Source of the DNA: Halorubrum persicum
GTDB lineage: Archaea; Halobacteriota; Halobacteria; Halobacteriales; Haloferacaceae
Reading direction: 5' to 3'
Length of the DNA: 39,898 nucleotides
NCBI RefSeq assembly: GCF_002727125.1
Contig: NZ_NHOA01000012.1
Location: forward strand, 1-39,898
Below the pieces are notes generated by a model that was not told the origin of the DNA, ran no database searches, and saw only the letters and a program-made list of their open reading frames with translations. Positions 16,400-24,137 of the stretch are shown piece by piece (position 1 is the first letter of the stretch; every line of letters begins with the position of its first letter). Made by a program: the position numbers and the translations under genes.

Positions 16400-16488
16400 G
16401 GGCGGGAGGCATGGAGAGCGGGAAGAGAGAAACGAGGGTGAGAGGAGAGAAGTGAGGTGGAAGAGAGAAACGAGGACGAGACGGTGAG
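16400..16488. repeat. Polypurine tract with a 17-bp direct repeat
   Basis: The plus strand is almost purely A/G over about 80 bases between the bactofilin-like gene and the aldolase gene. GGAAGAGAGAAACGAGG occurs twice (16421-16437 and 16459-16475, spacing 38). On the minus strand this is a pyrimidine tract just upstream of the bactofilin-like gene's stop. Such tracts can form triplex DNA. I see no gene in it. Confidence 0.75.
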
Positions 16489-16499
16489 CAGCCCCGCGG

Positions 16500-17591
16500 T
16501 CAGTCCACCTCCACCGGGTCGCTGTCGGAGACGATCGCGTCGTTCCGTCCTCGATATCGGTCCCGAAGCCCGAGTCCGAGCGCACCGAGTCCGAGCAGGA
16601 GGACGAGCAGTTCGACGAGCCCGCCCGCCCACGGGACCAGCCCGATCAGGGCGACCCCGACGACGCCGAGCAGGAGCGCGGCCCACCGGTTCGGCCGGCC
16701 GAGCCGGGCGAGGACCCACGATCCGAGCGCGTACCGGCCGTACACGGAGCCGACCCAGAGCGCGACGACGTAGGCCGCGATCCCGACGAGGGCCAGCGGG
16801 AGCCCGACGATCGTGATCGCCACGAGGGCGAGAGCGATCGGTGCGGCGATCAGCGCGAGGAGTCCGACCCCGCCGCTGGCGAGCGGTCCCCCGCCGATTC
16901 GGTCGGAGACACCGCGCGAGAACCGGGGGAACGCGAGCAGGAGGACCGCGCCTAACACGAGGTTGGCGGCGACGCCGTACGCGGATCCGACCCACGACGG
17001 AACGAAGTCGCCGCCACCGGAACCCGTGCCGCCGAGGCTCGTGTCCTCGACGACGCCGCCGGCGACGGTCGCGTCCGGGCTCTGCGTGAACTCGTCGGCG
17101 TCGTACCGGAACTCGCCGCCGATGTCCGCGGTGGGGCCGAGGACGACCGAGCCGGCGGCCGCGCGAACGTCGCCGCCGACCGCGCCGTCGACGACGATCG
17201 AGCCCGCGCCGGCGTCCAGCAAGCCGTCGATTCGACCGGTCTCCGTCAGTTCGAAGGAGCCGGCGCCGATCTCCGCGTCTCCGCCGACCGTGCCGTCGAC
17301 GATCACGGTCCCGGCGGCGGCCTGGACGTTGCCGCCGACGCGGCCCGTCTCGGCGATCCGGATCGAGCCGGCCGCACCGGAGAGGTCGCCCTCGACGGTG
17401 CCGCGCACGACGATCGTGGCGGCCGCGCCCTCGACGCTGTCGACCGTCTCTCCCTCGTCGACGACGATGGACCCGGATGCGCCTTGAACGGACTGCGCCG
17501 TGGCGAGCCCGGTCGCGAGCGGCGACAGGAGCGCCACGAGCGCGAGCGCGACGGCGATGCGACGGCGAGTGCTGCTGTCTGAGAGGGCCAT
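16500..17591 (-). CDS. Bactofilin-like beta-helix membrane protein
   Basis: A 363-aa exported protein. A Sec-type signal peptide covers the first 32 residues (RRRIAVALALVALLSPLATGLATAQ). Residues about 35-165 are repetitive: SGSIVVDEGETV, AGTVIVDGTVGGDA, AGSIVVDGAVGGDV and so on, a polymer-forming beta-helix as in bactofilins. The C-terminal 170 residues hold several transmembrane helices (LVLGAVLLLAFP, GVGLLALIAAPIALALVAITIVG, LVELLVLLLGLGALGLGL). Unlike cytosolic bactofilins, the beta-helix should lie outside the cell. It may form a surface or envelope scaffold. The start at 17591 fits a TATA-like CATATGTAC about 25 nt upstream; an ATG at 17618 is in frame but would put nine polar residues before the signal. 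Confidence 0.85.
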   Translation of the reverse strand: MALSDSSTRRRIAVALALVALLSPLATGLATAQSVQGASGSIVVDEGETVDSVEGAAATIVVRGTVEGDLSGAAGSIRIAETGRVGGNVQAAAGTVIVDGTVGGDAEIGAGSFELTETGRIDGLLDAGAGSIVVDGAVGGDVRAAAGSVVLGPTADIGGEFRYDADEFTQSPDATVAGGVVEDTSLGGTGSGGGDFVPSWVGSAYGVAANLVLGAVLLLAFPRFSRGVSDRIGGGPLASGGVGLLALIAAPIALALVAITIVGLPLALVGIAAYVVALWVGSVYGRYALGSWVLARLGRPNRWAALLLGVVGVALIGLVPWAGGLVELLVLLLGLGALGLGLRDRYRGRNDAIVSDSDPVEVD

Positions 17592-17629
17592 GATCGGAGT
17601 GTCTATGTCGAAGTACATATGATTGTTTG

Positions 17630-19048
17630 TCAACTGGTATCGGACGGCTCGTCCGGGTCGAGCGGCTCGTCTCGCGTGAGAGCGCGTACGCGCACCGGAC
17701 CCTCCGGGCGGGTGTTCACGCTCGCCTGCAGCGACAGCTCCGTCGTCACCGGCTCGAGTCGCACCCGGCGGAGCAGCGTCGCGACCGCGAGGCGAAGCTC
17801 CTGTCGTGCGAAGCGCATGCCGATGCAGTGGCGCGGTCCCCCGCCGAACGGGAAGAAGGCGTGTTCGGGGCGCTCCCCCACCGCCGGTCCGGGGCGGTCG
17901 TCGCCGTGAACCGTCTCGCCGGCGTCGGTCTCGCGGAGCCAGCGCTCGGGCCGGTACGTTTCGGGGTCGTCCCACCAGCGCCCGTCGCGGTGGACCGTCC
18001 ACGGAGAGAGCGTGAGCACGACATCGGCCGGGACGCGGTAGCCGCCGAGCGAGACCGGCTCGGTCGGCTCCCTGAAAAAGGAGTGGACCGGCGGGTACAG
18101 GCGGAGCGCCTCGTCGACCGCCGCGGTCAGGGCGGGACACTCGCGCAGGTCGGCGGGAGTCGGATCGGAGCCGAGCGCCGCGACCTCCGCGTGAACCCGC
18201 GCCTGAAACTCGGGGGTGTCGGCGAGGCAGTACAGCGCGTACGTCAGCCCGAGCGCGCTCGTCTCGTGGCCGGCGAAGAGGAACGTCACCGCGTTGTCGA
18301 CCAGTTCGCCGTCGTCGAGCGCCCCCATCTCCGCGGCCGCGACGAGGGTGCCGAGGAGGTCGTCCGCGGCGCCGGGATCGGCCGGCGGGTCGGCCGCACG
18401 GCGCTCCGCGACGAGCCCGCGTATCGTCTCGCGGAGGGCGTCGAGCCGCCGGCGGTACCGTCGGTTCGCCGGCGTCGGCAGCCACTCGGGGAGGAACGAC
18501 GTCAGCCGGCGCGTGTCGAACCGGTCGGTGATCGCCGCGGACGCCGCCCGGACAGTCTCGCGCTCGCGCTCGATATCGCTTCCGAGCAGGCTCTCCGCGA
18601 GAACCGCGAACGCGTACTCGGTGGACGCGGCGTGTACGTCGACGACCGCGCCGTCCTCCCACGAGTTCGCCGTCTCGCGGGCGCGGTCGACCATCGCGTC
18701 GCCGTAGGCGGCGACCCGCTCGCGGAAGAACGCCGACCGGATCGCCGTGCGCTGCTCGCGCCACGCCTCCCCCTCGGCGAGGAACAGCCCGTCGCCGAGG
18801 AGGCCACCGAGCCGCTCGCGGGGCATCTCGCCTTTCACGAACCGGTCGTGCTCCTCGACGAGGATCTGCCCGATCGCCTCGGGGTCGGTCACGAGGTAGC
18901 TCTCCGTGCCGAACACGTCGTACCGGACGACCCCGCCGTGCTCGGCGGACCGCTGTTCGTAGAACCCGAGCGCGTCGCTCGCGATCTCGTGGACGTTTCC
19001 GAGCACCGGGAGCCCGCCGGGGTCCGGCGGGCGTGTCGTGTCTCCCAT
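17630..19048 (-). CDS. Cytochrome P450
   Basis: A 472-aa soluble cytochrome P450. The haem-binding signature is FFPFGGGPRHCIGMRFA with Cys408 as axial ligand; the oxygen-activating I-helix motif is FAGHETSAL (259-265); the E-x-x-R pair is Glu313/Arg316 in DEALRLYPP; RPERW is the following signature. There is no membrane anchor. The N-terminal PPDPGGLPVLGN is typical. It resembles the haloarchaeal CYP174-type proteins, but I cannot name the substrate. No ferredoxin reductase is adjacent. It is divergent from a Bat-type HTH regulator, with 92 bp between. Confidence 0.95.
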   Translation of the reverse strand: MGDTTRPPDPGGLPVLGNVHEIASDALGFYEQRSAEHGGVVRYDVFGTESYLVTDPEAIGQILVEEHDRFVKGEMPRERLGGLLGDGLFLAEGEAWREQRTAIRSAFFRERVAAYGDAMVDRARETANSWEDGAVVDVHAASTEYAFAVLAESLLGSDIERERETVRAASAAITDRFDTRRLTSFLPEWLPTPANRRYRRRLDALRETIRGLVAERRAADPPADPGAADDLLGTLVAAAEMGALDDGELVDNAVTFLFAGHETSALGLTYALYCLADTPEFQARVHAEVAALGSDPTPADLRECPALTAAVDEALRLYPPVHSFFREPTEPVSLGGYRVPADVVLTLSPWTVHRDGRWWDDPETYRPERWLRETDAGETVHGDDRPGPAVGERPEHAFFPFGGGPRHCIGMRFARQELRLAVATLLRRVRLEPVTTELSLQASVNTRPEGPVRVRALTRDEPLDPDEPSDTS

Positions 19049-19084
19049 ACGAACGGATCACCGAGGGAAACCGCTGAGCCTTTG

Positions 19085-19110
19085 CACGGATCAGTCCGTG
19101 TGTTTTTAAG
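19085..19110. promoter_or_regulatory. Palindrome plus TATA box between P450 and HTH regulator
   Basis: CACGGA-TCAG-TCCGTG (19085-19100) is an exact inverted repeat that abuts the TATA box TGTTTTTAAG (19101-19110) of the plus-strand regulator gene. It lies 37-52 nt upstream of the P450 start codon, where the P450 TATA/BRE region would be. One bound protein could control both genes. Confidence 0.6.
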
Positions 19111-19140
19111 ATTCAAGTGACGGCGGCCGCCACGAACCGT

Positions 19141-19791
19141 ATGCGATACGTTCGCGTGGAGTTCGCGTTTCCCCCGTCGGTGCGGCATCCGATGCACGAC
19201 TTCCTCGACGACGGCGACGGGTGGCGGTCCGACCTGTTGACGTGGCGACGGCTCCCCGACGAGACGTTCGTCACGCTGTTCCGCGTCGTCGCCCCCCGAG
19301 AGCGGTACCTCGAACGGCTGCGGGCGATCGACTCGATCGACCGCTTCGAGACCGCGCCCGGCGACGACGCGTTCTACCTCAAGGCGTACGACCGGCTCGG
19401 CGGACCGCTGGAGACGTTCCTCGGCGCGTTCGTCGACACGGAGTTCCTCTCCGTGCCGCCGATCGCGTTCCGGGCGGGCGGCCGGCTCTCGTTCGGGGTG
19501 ATCGGCCCGCCGGACCAGTTGCGGGACGTTCTCTCCGCCGTGCCGGACCCGATCGACGTCTCGGTCGAGCGGATCGGGTCGTACGGCGGCGGCCGACGGC
19601 TGGCCGGCGCGGACCTCACGGAGCGCCAGCGGGAAGCGCTCCGCGCCGCGCGCCGCGTCGGGTACTACGACGTGCCACGGACCGGGTCGGTCGCCGACGT
19701 GGCCGAGGCGATCGGGTGTTCGCCGTCGACGGCCGGCGCCCACCTCCGGAAGGGAGAGGCGGCGCTGGTCGGCGCCTTCCTCGCCGGGTGA
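19141..19791 (+). CDS. Bat-type HTH-10 transcription regulator
   Basis: A 216-aa regulator of the bacterio-opsin-activator class. Residues 1-150 match the beta-rich domain found before the HTH in Bat-like proteins (MRYVRVEFAFPP ... FRVVAPRERYLERLRAID). The C-terminal 55 residues are an HTH_10 domain: LTERQREALRAARRVGYYDVPRTGSVADVAEAIGCSPST. It has none of the PAS/GAF sensor domains of Bat itself. It likely controls the divergent P450, given the shared 92-bp spacer and palindrome. I use the ATG at 19141, MRYVRVEF; a start at 19117 would lie too close to the TATA box. Confidence 0.88.
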   Translation: MRYVRVEFAFPPSVRHPMHDFLDDGDGWRSDLLTWRRLPDETFVTLFRVVAPRERYLERLRAIDSIDRFETAPGDDAFYLKAYDRLGGPLETFLGAFVDTEFLSVPPIAFRAGGRLSFGVIGPPDQLRDVLSAVPDPIDVSVERIGSYGGGRRLAGADLTERQREALRAARRVGYYDVPRTGSVADVAEAIGCSPSTAGAHLRKGEAALVGAFLAG

Positions 19792-19851
19792 GCGGCGCGT
19801 GTCGGCGGTACAACTATACTGGTCCGTCTCCACGTTTCGCTGGAGTCTACT

Positions 19852-20268
19852 ATGGAGATCTCAGAGAAGCTCCTTTGTCTGTTCAGCGCCGACGTTCGCG
19901 AGGAGGACGGCGAGTACGTCGTGGAGGTCCCGCGACGAGAGATCGAGACCGGTTCGCTGGAGCCCGGCGAGACCTACCGCGTCGCGCTCATCTCACGATC
20001 CGAGTCCGAGACGGCCGAGGCGACCGACGAGAGCGTCGACACCTCGGCGTCCCGCGCCGACGACGGGCCCCAACCCCCGGTCGAGCCCGGCGAGATGCGC
20101 TACGTCGAGATCGAGGACCTCGGGAAGCAGGGCGACGGGATCGCCCGCGTCGAGCGCGGGTACGTGATCATCGTCCCGGAGACGGAGGTCGGCGAGCGCG
20201 TGAAAATCGAGGTAACGGAAGTCAAATCGAACTTCGCGGTCGGCGAAGTGGTGGAGGAGTCGGCGTAG
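19852..20268 (+). CDS. TRAM-domain protein
   Basis: A 138-aa soluble protein. The C-terminal 55 residues (RYVEIEDLGKQGDGIARVERGYVIIVPETEVGERVKIEVTEV) are a TRAM domain, a small beta-barrel that binds RNA. The N-terminal half has the short strand-rich element (LLCLFSADVREEDGEYVVEVP) seen in many haloarchaeal TRAM proteins; an acidic linker joins the two. Single-TRAM proteins in archaea can act as RNA chaperones. A CTATACT TATA box at 19814-19820 suggests a short leader. It is tail-to-tail with the methyltransferase, one base apart. Confidence 0.9.
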   Translation: MEISEKLLCLFSADVREEDGEYVVEVPRREIETGSLEPGETYRVALISRSESETAEATDESVDTSASRADDGPQPPVEPGEMRYVEIEDLGKQGDGIARVERGYVIIVPETEVGERVKIEVTEVKSNFAVGEVVEESA

Positions 20269-20269
20269 C

Positions 20270-21067
20270 TCACCGAGCGGCGTCCGCGTCGGCGGACTCC
20301 GCGGCGTCGTCGTCGACGGCGGAGCCGCCGTCTGTGGGGTCGCTGTCGTCGGAGGTCCCGGAGACGCGAGCGTCCCAGTAGGAGACGGACGCCACGTAGT
20401 CGCCCGGAATCGTGTTGCCGACGAGCCCGTCGACCATCCGGAACGGCTTCGCGACGGGACCCGGAAGCTCGCGGTAGAAGCCGTACGGCAGCACGAAGTC
20501 GTGTTCCTCGCCGGCGAGCGTCAGCTCCGCCGCCCGGAGCATGTCGACGACCTGTCGCTCGGAGTAGAGCCGCGACCCCATCGGGAGCAGCCAGGTGTAC
20601 AGCGTCCGCAGGCTGCGGCTGTTGAACGTGTCGAAGAACACCTGATCGGCGCTGACGCGGCGCAGCTCACGGGCGAACGGAACCGGGTCGTCCATCAGGT
20701 GGAAAAAGCGCATCGCGACCACCGTGTCGAAGTGGTCGTCCGGGAACGGGAGCCGGGAGGCGTCGCCGCGGACGAACTCCACCGTGTCCGAGAGCCCCGA
20801 CTCGGCCGCGTTCTGCCGCCCCTGTTCGAGCATCTCGCGGGAGATGTCGAGACCGACGATGTCGGCGCCCTGATCCGCGAGCATGGTCGTGAACCGACCG
20901 GTCCCGCAGGCGACTTCCAGCACGCGGTGTCCCTCCTCGATCGGCCCGAGCGCCGAGAGGACCGCCTCCTTCTCGCGTCTGTCGATGAGCTCCCCGCCAC
21001 CGGAGAACCGTACGTCCTCGTACTCTTCCGCGACCTCGTCGGCCTGGTACCAGTCCTGTCCCTTCAC
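20270..21067 (-). CDS. Class I SAM-dependent methyltransferase
   Basis: A 265-aa methyltransferase. SAM-binding motif I is RVLEVACGTGRFTTMLA; motif II is the acidic end of DIVGLDISREMLEQ; FVRGDASRLPFPDDHFDTVVAMRFFHLMDDP contains motifs III and IV. The last 35 residues are an Asp/Ala-rich tail. The overall type matches UbiE/Coq5-like enzymes acting on small or lipid molecules, but the substrate is not known. The stop is next to the end of the TRAM gene. Upstream, 243 bp separate it from the divergent winged-helix regulator. Confidence 0.9.
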   Translation of the reverse strand: MKGQDWYQADEVAEEYEDVRFSGGGELIDRREKEAVLSALGPIEEGHRVLEVACGTGRFTTMLADQGADIVGLDISREMLEQGRQNAAESGLSDTVEFVRGDASRLPFPDDHFDTVVAMRFFHLMDDPVPFARELRRVSADQVFFDTFNSRSLRTLYTWLLPMGSRLYSERQVVDMLRAAELTLAGEEHDFVLPYGFYRELPGPVAKPFRMVDGLVGNTIPGDYVASVSYWDARVSGTSDDSDPTDGGSAVDDDAAESADADAAR

Positions 21068-21273
21068 GTTGTCCGTACTGCACGCCCGACCGACAAAACC
21101 GTACTGGATGCGATCGGCGATCGCTCGGCGACGGCGGCCCCGACGACTCGGCGCTCATCGGCGGACTGGACACGTTACCGCGCCACAATCCGCCCGACGG
21201 ATCGGGAGTGATCGCCGCCCGAGCTGTGATATTAACACATTATATTATTCCAATCAGATTGCCCAATATGTAG

Positions 21274-21301
21274 CCAACCTTTACCAATAGGCGCAGGTTG
21301 G
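21274..21301. promoter_or_regulatory. Inverted repeat over the winged-helix gene promoter
   Basis: CCAACCT (21274-21280) and AGGTTGG (21295-21301) are exact inverted arms around a 14-nt core that holds TTACCAATA, the likely TATA region of the gene starting at 21311. The arms are centred 19 and 7 bp either side of the presumed TATA/BRE, so an autoregulator could bind here. Confidence 0.5.
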
Positions 21302-21310
21302 ACATGAGAT

Positions 21311-21583
21311 ATGAGTACCAGTCCCGCGGAGACCGCTGACCAAGACCGTCTCTCGGAGTCCGAGTACCGCGATCGCCTACGCGAACTGCCCCCGAGCGCC
21401 AAGCTCGTCGCCAAGGTGCTGGAAGGCGACGCCCCCCTCTCGCAGGGCGGCCTCGCCGACGAGTCGCTGCTCCCCGACCGGACCGTGCGCTACGCGCTCA
21501 ACCGGCTGGAGGAGGAGGGGCTCGTCGACTCCCGCTACAGCTTCAAGGACGCGCGCAAGCAGGTGTACTACCTGACGATCTGA
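21311..21583 (+). CDS. MarR-like winged-helix regulator
   Basis: A 90-aa DNA-binding protein that is one winged helix: PPSAKLVAKVLEGDAPLSQGGLADESLLPDRTVRYALNRLEEEGLV and a wing YSFKDARKQVYYLTI. The N-terminal 25 residues are a Ser/Glu/Asp-rich tail. There is no ligand or metal domain. Haloarchaeal genomes conserve such short MarR/TrmB-like proteins; the target genes are unknown to me. Upstream is an AT-rich block (21230-21285) and an inverted repeat at 21274-21301 that suggests autoregulation. Confidence 0.88.
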   Translation: MSTSPAETADQDRLSESEYRDRLRELPPSAKLVAKVLEGDAPLSQGGLADESLLPDRTVRYALNRLEEEGLVDSRYSFKDARKQVYYLTI

Positions 21584-21741
21584 ACGCGCGCACCGGCCGC
21601 CGGGACGAGACCGGCGATCGAACGTCCCCCGTCGACCGCGCGCCGACGGTTCTCTCGCTCGCCCGTCGATCGGTCTCGGCGCAGCCTCGCGGTCGGTCCG
21701 CACGGATCTCTTTTTAATCCTCGGCCTCGATATTCGACCGT

Positions 21742-22728
21742 ATGGACCTCTCGGTCGTCGTGCCCACCCTCAACGGGCGGGATCGGTTGGGCGCCTGCCT
21801 CGACGCGCTGGCGGCCCACGCTCCCGAGGCGGAGGTGATCGTCGCCAACGGGCCCTCCGCCGACGGCACCACCGGGATGGTGCGAGACCGCGACGACGTG
21901 GACGTGCTGGTGGAGATCTCCGATCGGACGGTCAACGTCGCCCGCAACGCCGGCATCGAGGTCGCCACCGGCGACGCGATCGCCCTCGTGGATTACGACA
22001 ACCGGATCGAGGCGGGGTGGCTCGAGGCAGTCCGCACCGGGCTCGGCGACGCGGACGCCGTGACCGGGCCGGTGACGCCGATCGAGCCGGAGGCGGAACG
22101 CGACGGCGAAGAGCGCGACGACGAGAGGCCGGACGGGGAGCGTCGAAACGGCGATGAGGCCCGCGGCGGCCCGGAGCGACGGGCGATCGCGAACACCGAG
22201 GTGACGTACTTCGAGGGGGGGAACGTCGCCTTCCGACACGAGTCGCTGCGGGACCTGGACGGCTTCGACGAGTACCTCAACACCGGCGGGGCGCGCGACG
22301 CCGCCCATCGGCTGGCGCAGATGGGTCGGACCGTGGGGTGGCAGGAGGAGATGGCGGTCGCCAAGGCCCTCCCGAGCCCGACCGCCGCCGACGGCGGGCG
22401 CACCGCCCGCGAGTGGGGGTGGAAGTACCGGGCGCTCGCCTATCGCCTCCTGAAGAACTACGGGGTCCGGCCGACCGTGGCCGCGCGGGCCGGAACGCAC
22501 GCCGTGGCCGACGCGCTCGGGGCCGCCGGCGACGTGCTCCGCGGCGAGTCGACCCCGTCGCGGTGGGTCGCCACCGGCCGCGACGTGCTCTTCGGGCTCG
22601 CCGGCGGGGGCTCCGACGGGCTCGTCGCGCGGAGCCGAGACCGGAGCCCGGCCCGGAACCCGAACGGTATCTCGAAGCGCGCGGACCGCGCCGTCGCGAA
22701 GTACGACCGGCGAGCGTCGGAGGAGTGA
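21742..22728 (+). CDS. Glycosyltransferase family 2 protein
   Basis: A 328-aa GT-A fold glycosyltransferase. The start MDLSVVVPTLNGRDRLGACLDAL is the nucleotide-sugar binding strand of family GT2. The metal-binding acidic motif is LVDYDNRIEAGW. The acceptor-side segment is YFEGGNVAFRHESLRDLDGFDEYLNTGGARDAAHR. An acidic/Arg-rich insert (about residues 115-145) is unusual. There is no membrane segment, so it acts from the cytoplasm. The sugar donor and product are not predictable. The CTTTTTAATCC TATA box at 21711-21721 fits the ATG at 21742. Confidence 0.9.
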   Translation: MDLSVVVPTLNGRDRLGACLDALAAHAPEAEVIVANGPSADGTTGMVRDRDDVDVLVEISDRTVNVARNAGIEVATGDAIALVDYDNRIEAGWLEAVRTGLGDADAVTGPVTPIEPEAERDGEERDDERPDGERRNGDEARGGPERRAIANTEVTYFEGGNVAFRHESLRDLDGFDEYLNTGGARDAAHRLAQMGRTVGWQEEMAVAKALPSPTAADGGRTAREWGWKYRALAYRLLKNYGVRPTVAARAGTHAVADALGAAGDVLRGESTPSRWVATGRDVLFGLAGGGSDGLVARSRDRSPARNPNGISKRADRAVAKYDRRASEE

Positions 22729-22825
22729 CGGTGCGCGGGAAGCGGACCGCGCGCCGGGCGGAACCCGCGCGACGAGAGCGGCCCCGGGCCTTTTAACCCC
22801 GACCGCCGCCAACGGCCGGTAACGA

Positions 22826-23644
22826 ATGGGACTCACGAAGCGGATCATCCCCTGTATCGACGTCGACCTCGACGACGACGGGGACGCGGCGGTGTACACG
22901 GGCGTCAACTTCGAGAATCTGGAGTACACCGGCGACCCGGTCGAGCTGGCGAAGAAGTACAACGCCGCGGGCGCCGACGAGTTCGTCTTCCTCGACATCA
23001 CGGCGAGCGCGGAGGGCCGCGAGACGATGCTCAACGTGGTGAACGCGGTCGCAGACGAGTGTTTCATTCCCCTGACGGTCGGGGGCGGCATCCGCACCAA
23101 GGCCGACATCAAGGAGACGCTCCGCGCCGGCGCGGACAAGGTGTCGATCACGACCGGCGCCTTGGAGCGCCCCGTGCTCATCGAGGAGGGGGCCGCGGCG
23201 TTCGGCAGCCAGTGTATCGTCATCTCGGTCGACGCCCGCCGGCGGTACGACGACGAGGGCGAGCACTTCTACGAGGACGAGGACGGCGAGGCGGTGTGGT
23301 TCGAGTGCACCAAGAAGGGCGGCCGCGAGGGCACCGGCATCGACGCCGTCTCGTGGGCGATGGAGGCCGAGGAGCGCGGCGCCGGCGAGCTGTTCGTCAA
23401 CTCCATCGACAAGGACGGGACGAAGGACGGCTACGACATCCCGCTGATGACGGCGGTGTGCGACGCCGTCTCGACGCCCGTCATCGCCTCGTCGGGCTGT
23501 GGCTCTCCCGAGGACATGTACGAGGTGTTCACCGAGGCGAACGCCGACGCCGGGCTCGCGGCCTCCATCTTCCACTTCGGCGACTACTCGATCGAGGAGA
23601 CGAAGGCGTACCTCGACGAGCGCGGCGTGCCGGTGCGGCTGTAG
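22826..23644 (+). CDS. hisF: Imidazole glycerol phosphate synthase subunit HisF
   Basis: A 272-aa cyclase subunit that, with HisH ammonia, makes imidazole glycerol phosphate and AICAR in histidine biosynthesis. The (beta/alpha)8 barrel motifs are clear: RIIPCIDVD with the catalytic Asp, [34 protein letters not shown] with the second catalytic Asp, and [13 protein letters not shown]. An acidic 15-residue insertion after VSVDARR-type strand 5 ([16 protein letters not shown]) is a halophilic feature. Other his genes are not nearby, as usual in haloarchaea, where they are scattered. TATA TTTTAA at 22791-22796. Confidence 0.97.
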   Translation: MGLTKRIIPCIDVDLDDDGDAAVYTGVNFENLEYTGDPVELAKKYNAAGADEFVFLDITASAEGRETMLNVVNAVADECFIPLTVGGGIRTKADIKETLRAGADKVSITTGALERPVLIEEGAAAFGSQCIVISVDARRRYDDEGEHFYEDEDGEAVWFECTKKGGREGTGIDAVSWAMEAEERGAGELFVNSIDKDGTKDGYDIPLMTAVCDAVSTPVIASSGCGSPEDMYEVFTEANADAGLAASIFHFGDYSIEETKAYLDERGVPVRL

Positions 23645-23722
23645 GCGGGGACGGTCTGGCACGGCTGTAGGCGGGGACAGTCCGGGAGGAGGGGCTGTAG
23701 ACCGGGACGATCCGGCGTGGCA
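23637..23722 (+). repeat. Three degenerate direct repeats over the hisF stop codon
   Basis: The unit GGCTGTAG-GCGGGGACRGTC begins at 23637, 23663 and 23693 (spacing 26 and 30). Copy 1 contains the last Leu codon and the TAG stop of hisF, so the gene end has been copied twice downstream in decaying form. Confidence 0.7.
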
Positions 23723-23849
23723 ACGTGACGGCGGAGGCGGGCCGTGATTCACTCGGATCCCGGTTAATCTCCGCCATCGACGACGGTTGTTTCGTTGATC
23801 ACGACCGAAAACCAATACTTATTATCCGATCGGGGGCGAATCGTCACGT

Positions 23850-24032
23850 ATGTCCACGTCATCGGCGCGCATCCGTGCCGAGCAGTCGGAGCTCGTCTGC
23901 AAGCGGACTGACGGTGACTCCGACGGCGAGGAGGTGACGTTCTTCGAGCGGGACCGCGATCCCGACGAACGGACGACCCGGTGGATCACAGTCCGAGCGG
24001 AGGACTGCGTGCCGGCGGAGGAGTGGCGGTAA
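23850..24032 (+). CDS. Small acidic haloarchaeal protein (DUF7511-like)
   Basis: A 60-aa protein with no cysteine pair. The core ELVCKRTDGDSDGEEVTFFERDRD followed by TTRWITVRAEDCVPAEEW resembles small haloarchaeal proteins I link with DUF7511. Function is unknown. Support comes from a start ATG 25 nt after an AT-rich TATA region (AATACTTATTATCC, 23812-23825), acidic composition and a codon pattern like the neighbours. It is convergent with the glucoamylase gene. Confidence 0.72.
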   Translation: MSTSSARIRAEQSELVCKRTDGDSDGEEVTFFERDRDPDERTTRWITVRAEDCVPAEEWR

Positions 24033-24137
24033 GGCCGGCGCGTCGGTTGTTACGCGGCGGTGGTGAGATCTCGTGCGCGGCAGGCGTTTCGCGTCGGTTC
24101 ATAAGTGGGTACCGACGGGAACGCGCCGGGCGAAGCG

